64,000 nt of DNA, from positions 222,001-286,000 of the forward strand of contig JADJQS010000001.1 of NCBI GenBank assembly GCA_016712635.1, written 5' to 3'. A model generated the notes under the pieces. The model saw nothing but the letters and a program-made list of their open reading frames with translations, was not told where the DNA came from and searched no databases. Positions 54,441-62,983 of this stretch are shown here, piece after piece (the stretch's first letter is position 1; the number at the start of each line of letters is the position of its first letter). Both the position numbers and the translations under genes were made by a program. Source of the stretch: Gammaproteobacteria bacterium (GTDB taxonomy: Bacteria; Pseudomonadota; Gammaproteobacteria; SZUA-140).

Positions 54441-54505
54441 GAACAGGACTAAGGACAAGCGTTCAGGAATGAGTAATACTCCCAAGACAAACAATAAAAA
54501 ACAGA

Positions 54506-54578
54506 AACGGGACAGATTTGAAATCTGTCCCGTTGAAACAGAGAGGGGACGGATTTAAATCCGTCCCCTCTCTGTTTC
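54506..54578. repeat. Two adjacent REP-like palindromes, one perfect over 44 bases
   Basis: The first (54506-54534) has arms AACGGGACAGATTT and AAATCTGTCCCGTT. The second (54535-54578) is a perfect palindrome whose left half is GAAACAGAGAGGGGACGGAT plus TT. It lies between convergent crp and the TraF-like gene and reaches the latter's stop codon. Confidence 0.9.
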
Positions 54579-55818
54579 AAAACCTGAACCCGAGCTGCAT
54601 CGCCGCCCCGATTTCGTCGGCATTGCCGGCCACGCCCAGATCGAAGTGCACGCCAAAGGGCGAGAACCCGATCCCCGCCGCCGCCACACCCTGCTCGACG
54701 CCCGCCGGCACATCGCTCATGTTATGGCGATAGCCCAACCGCAGTTGGGCGGTATCGAACAGATCGAACTCGATGCCGACCGCCGCATACTGGGTTTTCG
54801 AATCAAATCCGGCCGGCTCGTTCTCCGTCAGGTCGATGTCCGCCGCGACGGTCACCCAGTCGTTCTGGCGTGCGACGCCCAGGCGCGCCATCGGCTCGAT
54901 CCTGAATGTGTTTCCGAGCGCCGTCTCGTACTCGCGAGAGATCAGGTTTCTGATCGTCAGCGCCGTCTTCCAGCCGTCACCGTGATCCTTGGCGAAGCCG
55001 ACGTCGACGTTGAACCCCGAATCCTTCCGCTCACCTTGGTCGAGATCGACTTCGGCATCGTCGATCTCGCTGCCGATGAAGCGATAATCGTAGGTTCTGG
55101 CACTGACGTATTTGGGCGTGAGGCCGACCGCAATCCCGCCCAGAACGTCGAACTCCCGCGCTATCGAAACGCCGACCTCGCTCAGGAAGGCGAAGCGCGC
55201 ACTCACGGAGGAGGTCAGGGAGTCGGCCGGGTCGGTCACGGGCTGGGAATTCAGCGCGTCGTCGACAGTCTGCTGTATCACGGCAAGATCGGTATCGGTG
55301 ATCTCGTCGGTAGCGCCGCCAACCACATAGGCATTGGCGAATACCGAGACGCCAAATTTCCGCCCCGGGATCCCGATAACGACAGCGGCATCGCCCTCGC
55401 CCGTCAGCGCCTTATCCGACAGATTCCGCAACTGTCCGATCAGGGCGTCGCCGGCGGCCTCAACGGCCGCTGACGTTGTCGCACCCGGCGTCGCGGTGTA
55501 CGCATCGACGGCAGCGGAAAAATCGCCGATCGGATCCTGGCCACTGAACTCATCGATTGCGTCTATCAGCTCATCCGGATCGGAGATGCGCCCACCGACG
55601 ATGGGCAGCTCCAGGCTGAAATCCTCGTCTTCACTCGCCACTGCCAGCAGGGCGGGATTCGTGAAGACGGCATTGGCGCTCGATCCGGCGGCCACGCCGA
55701 CCCCGCCCATGCCGAATGAGCGCGGATCGAAAGAGCTGAATGGTACGGCGCCGGCTCTGGCCCCAAGCGACAACAGCCCCAGCGCAGCTGCACCCATGAT
55801 GAATTTTTTACCGCGCAT
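54577..55818 (-). CDS. TraF-like outer-membrane protein, copy 2
   Basis: The ATG at 55818 follows GAGGAG. The 413-residue protein has a signal peptide (LLSLGARAGAVPF), the signature FDPRSFGMGGVGVAAG, a long extracellular-type middle and a C-terminal barrel ending LGFRF. It belongs to the TraF_2 family, whose 'conjugal transfer' name is misleading: no conjugation genes are present. It is a tandem copy of the gene at 56059. It probably sits in the outer membrane as a FadL/PorV-like barrel. Confidence 0.85.
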   Translation of the reverse strand: MRGKKFIMGAAALGLLSLGARAGAVPFSSFDPRSFGMGGVGVAAGSSANAVFTNPALLAVASEDEDFSLELPIVGGRISDPDELIDAIDEFSGQDPIGDFSAAVDAYTATPGATTSAAVEAAGDALIGQLRNLSDKALTGEGDAAVVIGIPGRKFGVSVFANAYVVGGATDEITDTDLAVIQQTVDDALNSQPVTDPADSLTSSVSARFAFLSEVGVSIAREFDVLGGIAVGLTPKYVSARTYDYRFIGSEIDDAEVDLDQGERKDSGFNVDVGFAKDHGDGWKTALTIRNLISREYETALGNTFRIEPMARLGVARQNDWVTVAADIDLTENEPAGFDSKTQYAAVGIEFDLFDTAQLRLGYRHNMSDVPAGVEQGVAAAGIGFSPFGVHFDLGVAGNADEIGAAMQLGFRF

Positions 55819-55996
55819 CGATATCTCCTCGTAGTCGTCTGCTGTTGGACAGGGTAGTGATAAACGCAACCGGACACCGGGCGATGAGCCTGCGCGCATG
55901 CAGACATGCGAAGCATTGGTGACAGTCAAGCTGTTGAATCGACTGACGCGGATGCGAACTTGAAGCAGCGCGCATCAGAATGGAAGAATAGTGAAT

Positions 55997-56059
55997 ACTG
56001 GACAGATTAAATGAATCTGTCCAGTTTCATTTATGGTGACGGGCTGTACGTCCGTCACC
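55997..56059. repeat. Two diverged REP-like palindromes
   Basis: ACTGGACAGATT ... AATCTGTCCAGT (55997-56025) and GGTGACGG ... CCGTCACC (56035-56059) lie between the tandem TraF-like genes. The second reaches the stop codon of copy 1. Confidence 0.75.
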
Positions 56060-57300
56060 TAGAACCTGAATCCGAGTTGTAGGGCGGCGCCGGACTCGTC
56101 ACCGTTGCCGGCAACGGCCAGATCGACCTGCGCGCCGAACGACGTGAATCCGAGTCCCGCGGTCATGATGTCCGTCTCGATCCCGGCGGGTATGTCGCTC
56201 AGGTTATGGCGGTAACCGAGGCGCAGTCGCGCGATCTCGAACAGGTAGAGCTCGACGCCGAGGGCGGCATAGCGGGTCCTGGGTTCGTAGCCGCCGGGAT
56301 CGTTCTCGGTCAGGTCGAGATCCGCCGCCGCGGTCAGGCAGGAGTTGGTGTAGGCGATGCCGAGACGCGCCATGGGATCGAGACTGAACTCGTTATCGAG
56401 CGCCGTTTCATATTCCTGCGCGATCAGGTTCTTCACCGCCAGACCCAGCATCCAGCCGTTGTCGAACCCCTTGACCATCCCGGCATCCAGGTTCACGCCC
56501 GCATCGTCCTGCTGGCTCTCGCTCAGGCTGACCTCGGCGGTATCGATCTCGCTGCCGACGAAGCGGAAATCAAAGCTTCGCACCCCGACGAACTTGGGCG
56601 TGAGGCCGAGGGAGACTCCGCCGAGGAAGTCGTACTCCCGCGCAAGGGCGACACCAATTTCGGTGACGCGGATGAAGCGCGCGCTCACCGATGACGTAAG
56701 GGCATCAGTGGGATCGGTCACGGGCTGGAGGTTGATCGCATCGTCGATCGTCTGCTCGATCGCCGCGATATCGGCGTCGCTGACATCACCGACCGTTCCA
56801 CCGAGCACGTTCACGTTCATGAAGACCGACATGCCGTATTTCGGATGCGGAACACCCACAACGACGGCGAAATCCGCCTCGGCGGACAACGCCTTGTCGG
56901 ATATGCTCTCCAACCGATCGATGAGCAGTCCGCCGGCACTTTGCACCCCGGCCGCTGTTCCCGCGCCGGGTGCGGCGATATAGGCGTTGACGGCATCCTG
57001 AAACGTGCCGACCGGCTCGATCTCGTTGAACTCGTCGATGTCGTCCGCCAGCCCGCCCGGATCAGCGACCCGGCCGCCGATCACGGGCAGTTCCAGCCGA
57101 TAGGATTCATCCCCCGCCGACGGCGCCAGCAACGCGGGATTGAGGAAGACGGCATTCGCACCGGTGCCGGCAGCCACACCCGCACCGCCCATGGCGTAGC
57201 TGCGCGCATCGAATGAACTGAACGGAGCCGCACCCGAACCGGTCGCCGCCGCCGCCATGACGAACGTGCCGGCCCACTGAATCGATTTCCTTCTGGACAT
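56059..57300 (-). CDS. TraF-like outer-membrane protein, copy 1
   Basis: This 413-residue protein has the same length and layout as copy 2, sharing PFSSFDARSYAMGGAGVAAG, NAVFLNPALLAPSAG, LGLTPKFVGVRSFDFRF, RLRLGYRHNLSDIPAGIE and the C-terminal LGFRF. It is clearly a tandem duplicate with much divergence in the middle. It lies between trpC and copy 2, interrupting the conserved trpC-crp neighbourhood. Confidence 0.85.
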   Translation of the reverse strand: MSRRKSIQWAGTFVMAAAATGSGAAPFSSFDARSYAMGGAGVAAGTGANAVFLNPALLAPSAGDESYRLELPVIGGRVADPGGLADDIDEFNEIEPVGTFQDAVNAYIAAPGAGTAAGVQSAGGLLIDRLESISDKALSAEADFAVVVGVPHPKYGMSVFMNVNVLGGTVGDVSDADIAAIEQTIDDAINLQPVTDPTDALTSSVSARFIRVTEIGVALAREYDFLGGVSLGLTPKFVGVRSFDFRFVGSEIDTAEVSLSESQQDDAGVNLDAGMVKGFDNGWMLGLAVKNLIAQEYETALDNEFSLDPMARLGIAYTNSCLTAAADLDLTENDPGGYEPRTRYAALGVELYLFEIARLRLGYRHNLSDIPAGIETDIMTAGLGFTSFGAQVDLAVAGNGDESGAALQLGFRF

Positions 57301-57476
57301 GCGATCGGTTCCTCTCGTCTGGTGAACGCCGGCGCACCCCGGCCTCCTGCCGTATGACTCGATGCGGGGCGTGAAGCAGGAAGGGGGAACGGGCCGGTAA
57401 AGCGCCTGTCAGCGTATCGACTTTGTCCCGGCAGACTTTAGCCGGACGGCCGATGGCCAGGGTGAACGGGGCCGCG

Positions 57477-58274
57477 TCAGCCGAACAGTTTTCTCAGTTC
57501 GGCGCCGGGATCCGGGGCGCGCATGAAGGCTTCGCCGACCAGGAATGCGTTGACGCCGTGTGCACGCAGGCGCCGCACGTCCCCAACGGTATGGATGCCG
57601 CTCTCGGTCACCACCAGGCGTTCCCGCGGTATCCCGTCCAGCAGCTCCAGCGTCGTCTCGATGCGGGTTTCGAAGCTGCGCAGGTCGCGGTTGTTGATCC
57701 CCAGCAGCGGGGTAGCGAGCGCCAGCGCCCGCGCAAGTTCGCCGGCGTCGTGCACTTCGACGAGGACGTCCAATCCGAGTTGCGCGGCGAGCCCGGCGTA
57801 TTCATGCATACGGTCATCCTCGAGCGCGGCGGCGATCAGCAGTATGCAGTCGGCGCCGAGATGGCGCGACTCGTAGACCTGATAGGCATCGACCACGAAA
57901 TCCTTGCGCAGCACCGGGAGACCGCAGGCGGCGCGCGCCTCGGCCAGGTAGCGGTCGTCACCCTGGAAGAAGTCGCGGTCGGTCAGCACGGAGAGACAGG
58001 CGGCGCCGCCCGCCTCGTACGAGGCGGCGATGTCGGCGGGACGGAAATCGGCGCGCAGCACGCCGCGGCTCGGCGATGCCTTCTTGACCTCTGCAATCAC
58101 GGCGGGTTGTCCGGCATCGATACGGCGGCGCAGCGCGGCCGTGAAGCCGCGTTGCGGGGGCAGACCATCGACACGCGCGCGCAGTTCCTCGAGCGACACG
58201 CGCGCTCGGCGTTCGACCACCTCTTCGGCCTTGCGGCGCAGGATGCGCTGCAGGATGTCAGATGTATTCGTCAT
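57477..58274 (-). CDS. trpC: Indole-3-glycerol-phosphate synthase
   Basis: This 265-residue protein has the TrpC landmarks AEVKKASPSRGVLRADF, LSVLTDRDFFQG, LPVLRKDF, LGINNRDLRSFE and VTESGIHTVGDV. It is the third gene of trpGDC. The gap to trpD is occupied by a GTGAGG-type repeat that overlaps the trpD stop. Confidence 0.97.
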   Translation of the reverse strand: MTNTSDILQRILRRKAEEVVERRARVSLEELRARVDGLPPQRGFTAALRRRIDAGQPAVIAEVKKASPSRGVLRADFRPADIAASYEAGGAACLSVLTDRDFFQGDDRYLAEARAACGLPVLRKDFVVDAYQVYESRHLGADCILLIAAALEDDRMHEYAGLAAQLGLDVLVEVHDAGELARALALATPLLGINNRDLRSFETRIETTLELLDGIPRERLVVTESGIHTVGDVRRLRAHGVNAFLVGEAFMRAPDPGAELRKLFG

Positions 58275-58362
58275 GTGAGGCGGGAAGGGTGAGGGGTGAG
58301 GAGTGAAGCACCTCGGCCAAGGATTCTATCTGCGCCTCACTCTTCACGCCTCACGCCTCACC
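58275..58362. repeat. GTGAGGCG-type inverted repeat between trpC and trpD
   Basis: The left arm (58275-58308) has GTGAGGCGGGAAGGGTGAGG. The right arm (58333-58362) has tandem CACGCCTCACGCCTCACC. The right arm includes the trpD stop codon, so the last residues of TrpD (GEA) are encoded by the element. Confidence 0.75.
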
Positions 58363-59376
58363 AAAGGAGTTCGTCAGCCGCACCAGCTCGTCCAGCCTGA
58401 TGCGCGCCTTGCCGCTCGCGAGCACCGCGCGCGCCTTCTCGACGCCCTCGGCGAGGGTCCGTGTCAACCCGGCCACATAGATGGCGGCGCCGGCGTTGAG
58501 GGCGACGACGTCGCTCGCGGCGCCGGGCTTGCCGTCCAGCACGTCCTTCACCACGGCGAGGCTGTGCGCGGCATCCTCCACGACCAGGGCCGACGTCGCG
58601 GCGGGCGCCAGCCCGAACTGCTGCGGAGTGATCGTGTACAGGACGACATCGTTATTCCGCAGCTCGGCGATATGCGTGGGCGCGCCGAGGCTGATCTCGT
58701 CCATGCCGTCCTCGGAATGAACCACCAGGACGTGGCGGCTGCCCAGATTGCCGAGCACGCGCGCCAGCGGTTGCAGCCACTCGCGGGCAAACACGCCGAT
58801 CACCTGGTTCGGCGCCCCCGCCGGATTGGTCAGGGGGCCGAGCAGATTGAACAGGGTACGCACCCCCATCTCGCGGCGCGGACCGATGGCGTGCTTCATC
58901 GCGCCGTGGTGGCGCGGGGCAAACATGAATCCTACGCCGACCTCGTCGACGCAGCGCGCAACCTGGGCCGGGGTGAGATCGAGCTTCACGCCCGCCGCCT
59001 CGAGCACGTCTGCGCTGCCGCAGCGGCTCGATACCGAGCGATTGCCGTGCTTTGCCACGCGGCCGCCCGCGGCGGCAACCACGAAGGCGCTGGCCGTCGA
59101 GATATTGAAGGTGCGCGCCCCGTCGCCTCCGGTGCCGCAGGTATCCACCAGGCGGTCCGGGGCCAGCTCCACCTTCTCGGCCAGGTCGCGCATGACCTGG
59201 GCGGCCGCCGCGATCTCGTCGATCGTCTCGCCCTTCATGCGCAGGCCGATGAGGAATCCGCCGATCTGAGCCGGGGTGGCCTGGCCGGTCATGATCAGGC
59301 GCATCACCGCGCCCATCTCCGCGCCGGACAGATCGCGGCGCTCGGTGACTGCGCGAATTGCAGAGGGCATGTCCAT
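58351..59376 (-). CDS. trpD: Anthranilate phosphoribosyltransferase
   Basis: This 341-residue protein carries LVDTCGTGGDGARTFNISTAS, VAKHGNRSVSSRCGSADVLEA and MFAPRHHGAMKH, the PRPP and anthranilate binding segments. It follows trpG by 20 bases. Its C-terminus (NSFGEA) runs into the repeat element. Confidence 0.97.
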   Translation of the reverse strand: MDMPSAIRAVTERRDLSGAEMGAVMRLIMTGQATPAQIGGFLIGLRMKGETIDEIAAAAQVMRDLAEKVELAPDRLVDTCGTGGDGARTFNISTASAFVVAAAGGRVAKHGNRSVSSRCGSADVLEAAGVKLDLTPAQVARCVDEVGVGFMFAPRHHGAMKHAIGPRREMGVRTLFNLLGPLTNPAGAPNQVIGVFAREWLQPLARVLGNLGSRHVLVVHSEDGMDEISLGAPTHIAELRNNDVVLYTITPQQFGLAPAATSALVVEDAAHSLAVVKDVLDGKPGAASDVVALNAGAAIYVAGLTRTLAEGVEKARAVLASGKARIRLDELVRLTNSFGEA

Positions 59377-59396
59377 GTTCAGTCCTGCGGTTCTGA

Positions 59397-59978
59397 TCAG
59401 CGTGTTTCGAGGAAATTCTTCAGCAGTTCGTGTCCCACCTGCGTCAGTATGGATTCAGGATGGAACTGTACGCCCTCGAGCGCGAACTCCCGGTGGCGCA
59501 TCCCCATGATCTCGTCGAATTCGCCCGCCTCCGTCTGCGTCCAGGCGGTCACCTCGAGGCAGTCGGGCAGGCTGGCGCGCTCGACCACCAGTGAATGGTA
59601 ACGCGTCGCCTCGAACGGGTTGGGCAGTCCGCGGAATACCCCGGCGCCGGTGTGGTGTATCAGCGAAGTCTTGCCGTGCATCACGCTGCGCGCATGCACC
59701 ACCCTGCCGCCGAAGGCCTGGCCGATCGCCTGGTGGCCGAGGCAGACGCCCAGCAACGGGACGCGCCCGGCAAAGGTCCTGATCACCTCCAGCGACACCC
59801 CCGCCTCGTTCGGCGTGCAGGGTCCGGGCGAGATCACGATACGCTCAGGGGCCAGCGCGGCGATCTCATCGAGCCCGATCTGGTCATTGCGCACGACCCT
59901 CACCTCGGCGCCCAGCTCACCCAGGTACTGAACCAGGTTATAGGTGAAGGAATCGTAATTGTCGATCATCAGCAACAA
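59397..59978 (-). CDS. trpG: Anthranilate synthase glutaminase subunit TrpG/PabA
   Basis: The 193-residue glutaminase has catalytic Cys in GVCLGHQAIGQAFGG and the His-Glu pair in QFHPESILTQ. The open frame begins with TTG-TTG-CTG-ATG. I kept the outer TTG (59978) because MLLMIDNYDSFTYN matches the usual N-terminus and AAGGA lies ahead; the ATG at 59969 is possible. No trpE is adjacent. The DNA upstream turns abruptly AT-rich. Confidence 0.96.
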   Translation of the reverse strand: MLLMIDNYDSFTYNLVQYLGELGAEVRVVRNDQIGLDEIAALAPERIVISPGPCTPNEAGVSLEVIRTFAGRVPLLGVCLGHQAIGQAFGGRVVHARSVMHGKTSLIHHTGAGVFRGLPNPFEATRYHSLVVERASLPDCLEVTAWTQTEAGEFDEIMGMRHREFALEGVQFHPESILTQVGHELLKNFLETR

Positions 59979-60405
59979 TTGTAATATATCCTTTTGATAA
60001 AAATATAAAAATATTCTTTACAATGTGTAGAATACCCGCTCTGATACCCGCTTTTTACTCTAATACTATATCTTGGGAGCAGCCCGTTATCCTGCTATGG
60101 CCTGCGCGCAATTATGCCCGAACTGTGCGCACTGAAGATACTTTCGGGCAACTCGTCTCTCAAAGCCGTTATGTCAACAGAATCGAAAATCAGCGACATA
60201 TCCCTCTGACGTGGAGTCGCTAACACATAGGAGAATTTAGTCAATTCTCCTTAATTAGGTAGTTGAATCTTGCAGCATTCAGCATTAAATTCCGATATAG
60301 TCATAAGTATCTATTCATGAAGCAACTATTAATTTTACTATGTATATGATTATAATATTATATATTATATAATCTCCATATTATTTTCTATTCACGAATG
60401 TTGAG
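59979..60405. other. AT-rich intergenic boundary of the accessory segment
   Basis: These 427 bases contain no gene I can support. The last 150 bases are extremely AT-rich (many TATAAT/ATTATA strings near 60340-60375) and should hold the promoter of the HipA-like gene. A weak hairpin, GCCCGAA (60116-60122) with TTCGGGC (60143-60149), is present. No att repeat or integrase was seen. Confidence 0.6.
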
Positions 60406-61725
60406 ATGAGCCAAGAAATTCTGAGTCGCCTTGCTCGCGGGACAGCAACTGCCAGTGAACTCTGCGCGGTATCGGGACTACCACAACCCACCTTATCCCG
60501 CCGCCTAATGGCCCTGCGGGGACAGGTGTTGCCGCTGGGTGCTTCCCGTGCGAGGCGCTATGGGCTGCTACGCCGCATTCGTGACTTAGAGCCAGAGATT
60601 GCTGTACATCAAATCAACGCCTCAGGTGAAGCTCAGCGTTACGGCACACTTTATAGCCTTGCTGCAGACGAGTTCTGGTTTGAAGGTGTTAACAGTGGCC
60701 AGGCAGCAACTGGGCTATTTCCTGGTCTGCCATGGTTCTTTAATGACGCACGTCCACAGGGATTCTTAGGACGACTGTTTCCTCGCCAACACCCGGAACT
60801 CGATCTGCCAACCGATATTCGAGACTGGTCAGATGATATGGCGCTCTATGCATTGGCTCGACGTGGAGATGATGTGCCTGGCGATCTGATTCTCGGCGAT
60901 GTCTCATTTTCACGATGGTGGGAACGCGCCCGCCAATCACCACTGGTATTAGAAGAATCTCAACGGCAGGCCCGTTATCCGCAACTGGCCGCACAAGTAA
61001 CACAAGGCGTTGATCCTGGCTCTTCAGCTGCAGGTGAGCAACCAAAGTTCGTTGGACAGTTAAATTCTCAGGAAGGAGTGCGTTCTGTCATCGTAAAGTT
61101 CTCGCCTTCCATACATGAAAGTGTTGGACGACGCTGGGCTGATCTTCTGATAGCTGAGTCGCTCGCACTCGAGACCTTGCGTACCGCAGGAATAGACACC
61201 GTCTCGACTGAAATCATAGAAGCTGATTCTCGGATATTCCTTGAGGTAACTCGCTTTGATAGAGTACATGCACATGGCAGGCGACCTGTAGTCACCCTCG
61301 CATCTGCAGATGCTGAGTTTGCAGGCGTCGGCTTGCACTGGCCCACTATCGCACGCGAACTCGTCGCACAAAGACGCTTGACCAGTGATGATGCCGAACG
61401 CATCAATCGCGCACATGCCTTTGGACTACTTATTGCCAACACGGATATGCACAACGGCAATCTTGCATTAATGCATGAGGAGTATGGAAGTTTTCTTCTG
61501 GCACCGATTTATGACATGCTGCCAATGCGATATGCCCCTGTGGGTGGCGAAGTTTCAACACCCGAGTTTATTCCACCACCTCCAACAGGCGGTGTCCTTG
61601 AGAATTACATGGCAATGCGCGGACTAGCACGCGAGTTTTGGATGCGTGTTGCATCAGACACGCGAGTATCAGCTGACTTTCGACGATTGGCGGCAAGCAA
61701 TGGGAATAGGGTGGCATTGATCTAA
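60406..61725 (+). CDS. HipA-family kinase with N-terminal winged helix (YjjJ-like)
   Basis: The 439-residue product begins with a DNA-binding segment (TASELCAVSGLPQPTLSRRL). A HipA-type kinase follows: GEQPKFVG phosphate loop, VIVKFSPS, catalytic NTDMHNGNLAL, metal site APIYDMLPM and a PPPP segment. Domain order and length match the YjjJ type of HipA-like toxin, in which the HTH is fused rather than supplied by HipB. It probably phosphorylates an unknown cytoplasmic target. Codon usage is less GC-rich than the left part of the window. Confidence 0.9.
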   Translation: MSQEILSRLARGTATASELCAVSGLPQPTLSRRLMALRGQVLPLGASRARRYGLLRRIRDLEPEIAVHQINASGEAQRYGTLYSLAADEFWFEGVNSGQAATGLFPGLPWFFNDARPQGFLGRLFPRQHPELDLPTDIRDWSDDMALYALARRGDDVPGDLILGDVSFSRWWERARQSPLVLEESQRQARYPQLAAQVTQGVDPGSSAAGEQPKFVGQLNSQEGVRSVIVKFSPSIHESVGRRWADLLIAESLALETLRTAGIDTVSTEIIEADSRIFLEVTRFDRVHAHGRRPVVTLASADAEFAGVGLHWPTIARELVAQRRLTSDDAERINRAHAFGLLIANTDMHNGNLALMHEEYGSFLLAPIYDMLPMRYAPVGGEVSTPEFIPPPPTGGVLENYMAMRGLAREFWMRVASDTRVSADFRRLAASNGNRVALI

Positions 61726-61746
61726 GTATCAGGAGGATTATCACTG

Positions 61747-62049
61747 ATGACCACTTTACGAAACCCCAAGCGCCGGCCTACCCACCCGGGCGCCATTCTG
61801 CGCGAGGACGTGCTGACGGCGCTCGACATGAGCCAGACCGAGTTCGCTAAGCGGCTGGGCGTTAGCCGTCTCACCGTGTCTGATCTGCTGCTCGAAAAGC
61901 ACGCACTCTCTCCCGACATGGCGATGCGCATCAGCCGTCTGACCAACACGACGCCGGAGAGCTGGCTGCGGATGCAGGAGGCGCTGGATCTGTGGGAGCT
62001 GGGGCAGGAGCCTGAGCGGTATAGAGACATCGAGCCTGTTGCCGCCTAG
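61747..62049 (+). CDS. higA: HigA/VapI-family antitoxin-type regulator
   Basis: AGGAGG lies nine bases ahead of the ATG at 61747. The 100-residue protein has RRPTHPGAILREDVLTALDM, helix-turn-helix SQTEFAKRLGVSRLTVSDLL and TPESWLRMQEALDLW, the HigA/VapI pattern. No HigB-type toxin is present on either side. The only toxin-like partner is the HipA-like kinase that ends 21 bases upstream. Confidence 0.9.
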   Translation: MTTLRNPKRRPTHPGAILREDVLTALDMSQTEFAKRLGVSRLTVSDLLLEKHALSPDMAMRISRLTNTTPESWLRMQEALDLWELGQEPERYRDIEPVAA

Positions 62050-62240
62050 TGGAATCCACCCTGCACAAAACTCGCCCATGTCCTCGATGCGGATCGGCAC
62101 AGGTCGCCCGGGTCGTCTATGGATACCCTACTGAGGACACCATCGCGGCATCGGCCCGTGGAGAGGTAGAGATCGGCGGCTGCGTGTTGTCTGACGACTC
62201 GCCGACCCGATCCTGTCGAGATTGTGGACATACTTGGTGA
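62049..62240 (+). CDS. Small zinc-ribbon protein
   Basis: A GTG at 62049 shares a base with the antitoxin stop. The 63-residue product has two cysteine pairs, CPRCGS near the N-terminus and CRDCGH near the C-terminus, a plausible zinc ribbon. Coupling to the antitoxin gene suggests co-expression. I do not recognise a function. Confidence 0.7.
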   Translation: MESTLHKTRPCPRCGSAQVARVVYGYPTEDTIAASARGEVEIGGCVLSDDSPTRSCRDCGHTW

Positions 62241-62325
62241 GATGGGCAATCGGAATTTGCGTGACATATTAAGAAAGCTGCACACCATCTCGGGCTTGAT
62301 CCAAATGATCGAGTAGTTTATACGC

Positions 62326-62943
62326 ATGAAAATAGGTATGTGGGAGCGACTTAAAAACTGGAATCGAGGCACCTATGTGCCACCACCGGAGAACGACCCC
62401 GACAGCCCACTAATCATAATTTCCCCTGGCTATTATAAACGGCCACTATTAGCCAAGGTCTTTGAAACTATATGCCAGTTTTTCCAGCGACAAGGTGCGG
62501 GCATAATTGCAGGAATTATGATATCCGTTGTTGCGGGAATCTTGCTTTATCTCATACTCCCCAGTAATTTGAAATTCGTTTCGACAACAGAACCATCTCT
62601 GCAACACTGGCCAGCATTAACCTCAGCTCAACAGAGCTTACTGGGTGCCAAGCTGCCTACCCCGCCGTCACCAATCACTATTATTTGCGTTTCGAACAAT
62701 TGCATGGACTTTGCCAAGAGTCTTGCTACGGCGTTCAGAGAGCAGGGTTGGGAGGTTACAATGCAGAATGAACATATCATCTGGGGGATGGGTCCGCATA
62801 TCCGTATTGCTCCCGCGGGTGCGCGGTCGGAAGCCATAGGGAAGGCCATCGAATATGTCACGGGCACTAAGGCTGTGATATCTCCAGAGCAAGATGATGA
62901 ATCGCAGATATACCTTGCCATTGGAGAGCGATTGGATCCTTAG
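62326..62943 (+). CDS. Unrecognised single-pass membrane protein
   Basis: The 205-residue product (ATG at 62326, or 62338) has a short proline-rich cytoplasmic start. One strong membrane helix (IIAGIMISVVAGILLYLILP) and a C-terminal domain of about 120 residues follow, containing two cysteines (CVSNNC). I cannot match it to a family. It lies in the lower-GC accessory segment. Confidence 0.7.
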   Translation: MKIGMWERLKNWNRGTYVPPPENDPDSPLIIISPGYYKRPLLAKVFETICQFFQRQGAGIIAGIMISVVAGILLYLILPSNLKFVSTTEPSLQHWPALTSAQQSLLGAKLPTPPSPITIICVSNNCMDFAKSLATAFREQGWEVTMQNEHIIWGMGPHIRIAPAGARSEAIGKAIEYVTGTKAVISPEQDDESQIYLAIGERLDP

Positions 62944-62983
62944 GCTATGAACCAATTACCTTGCTCGACCCGAGAGAGGAGAT

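Noticed and set aside
54577..57300. TraF-like genes as evidence for a conjugative element
   Set aside because: No other transfer, relaxase or pilus genes are present; the family is better seen as outer-membrane barrels.
60023..60223. 66-codon plus-strand open frame before the HipA-like gene
   Set aside because: No ribosome site, no motif, and it lies in AT-rich boundary DNA; not supportable as a gene.
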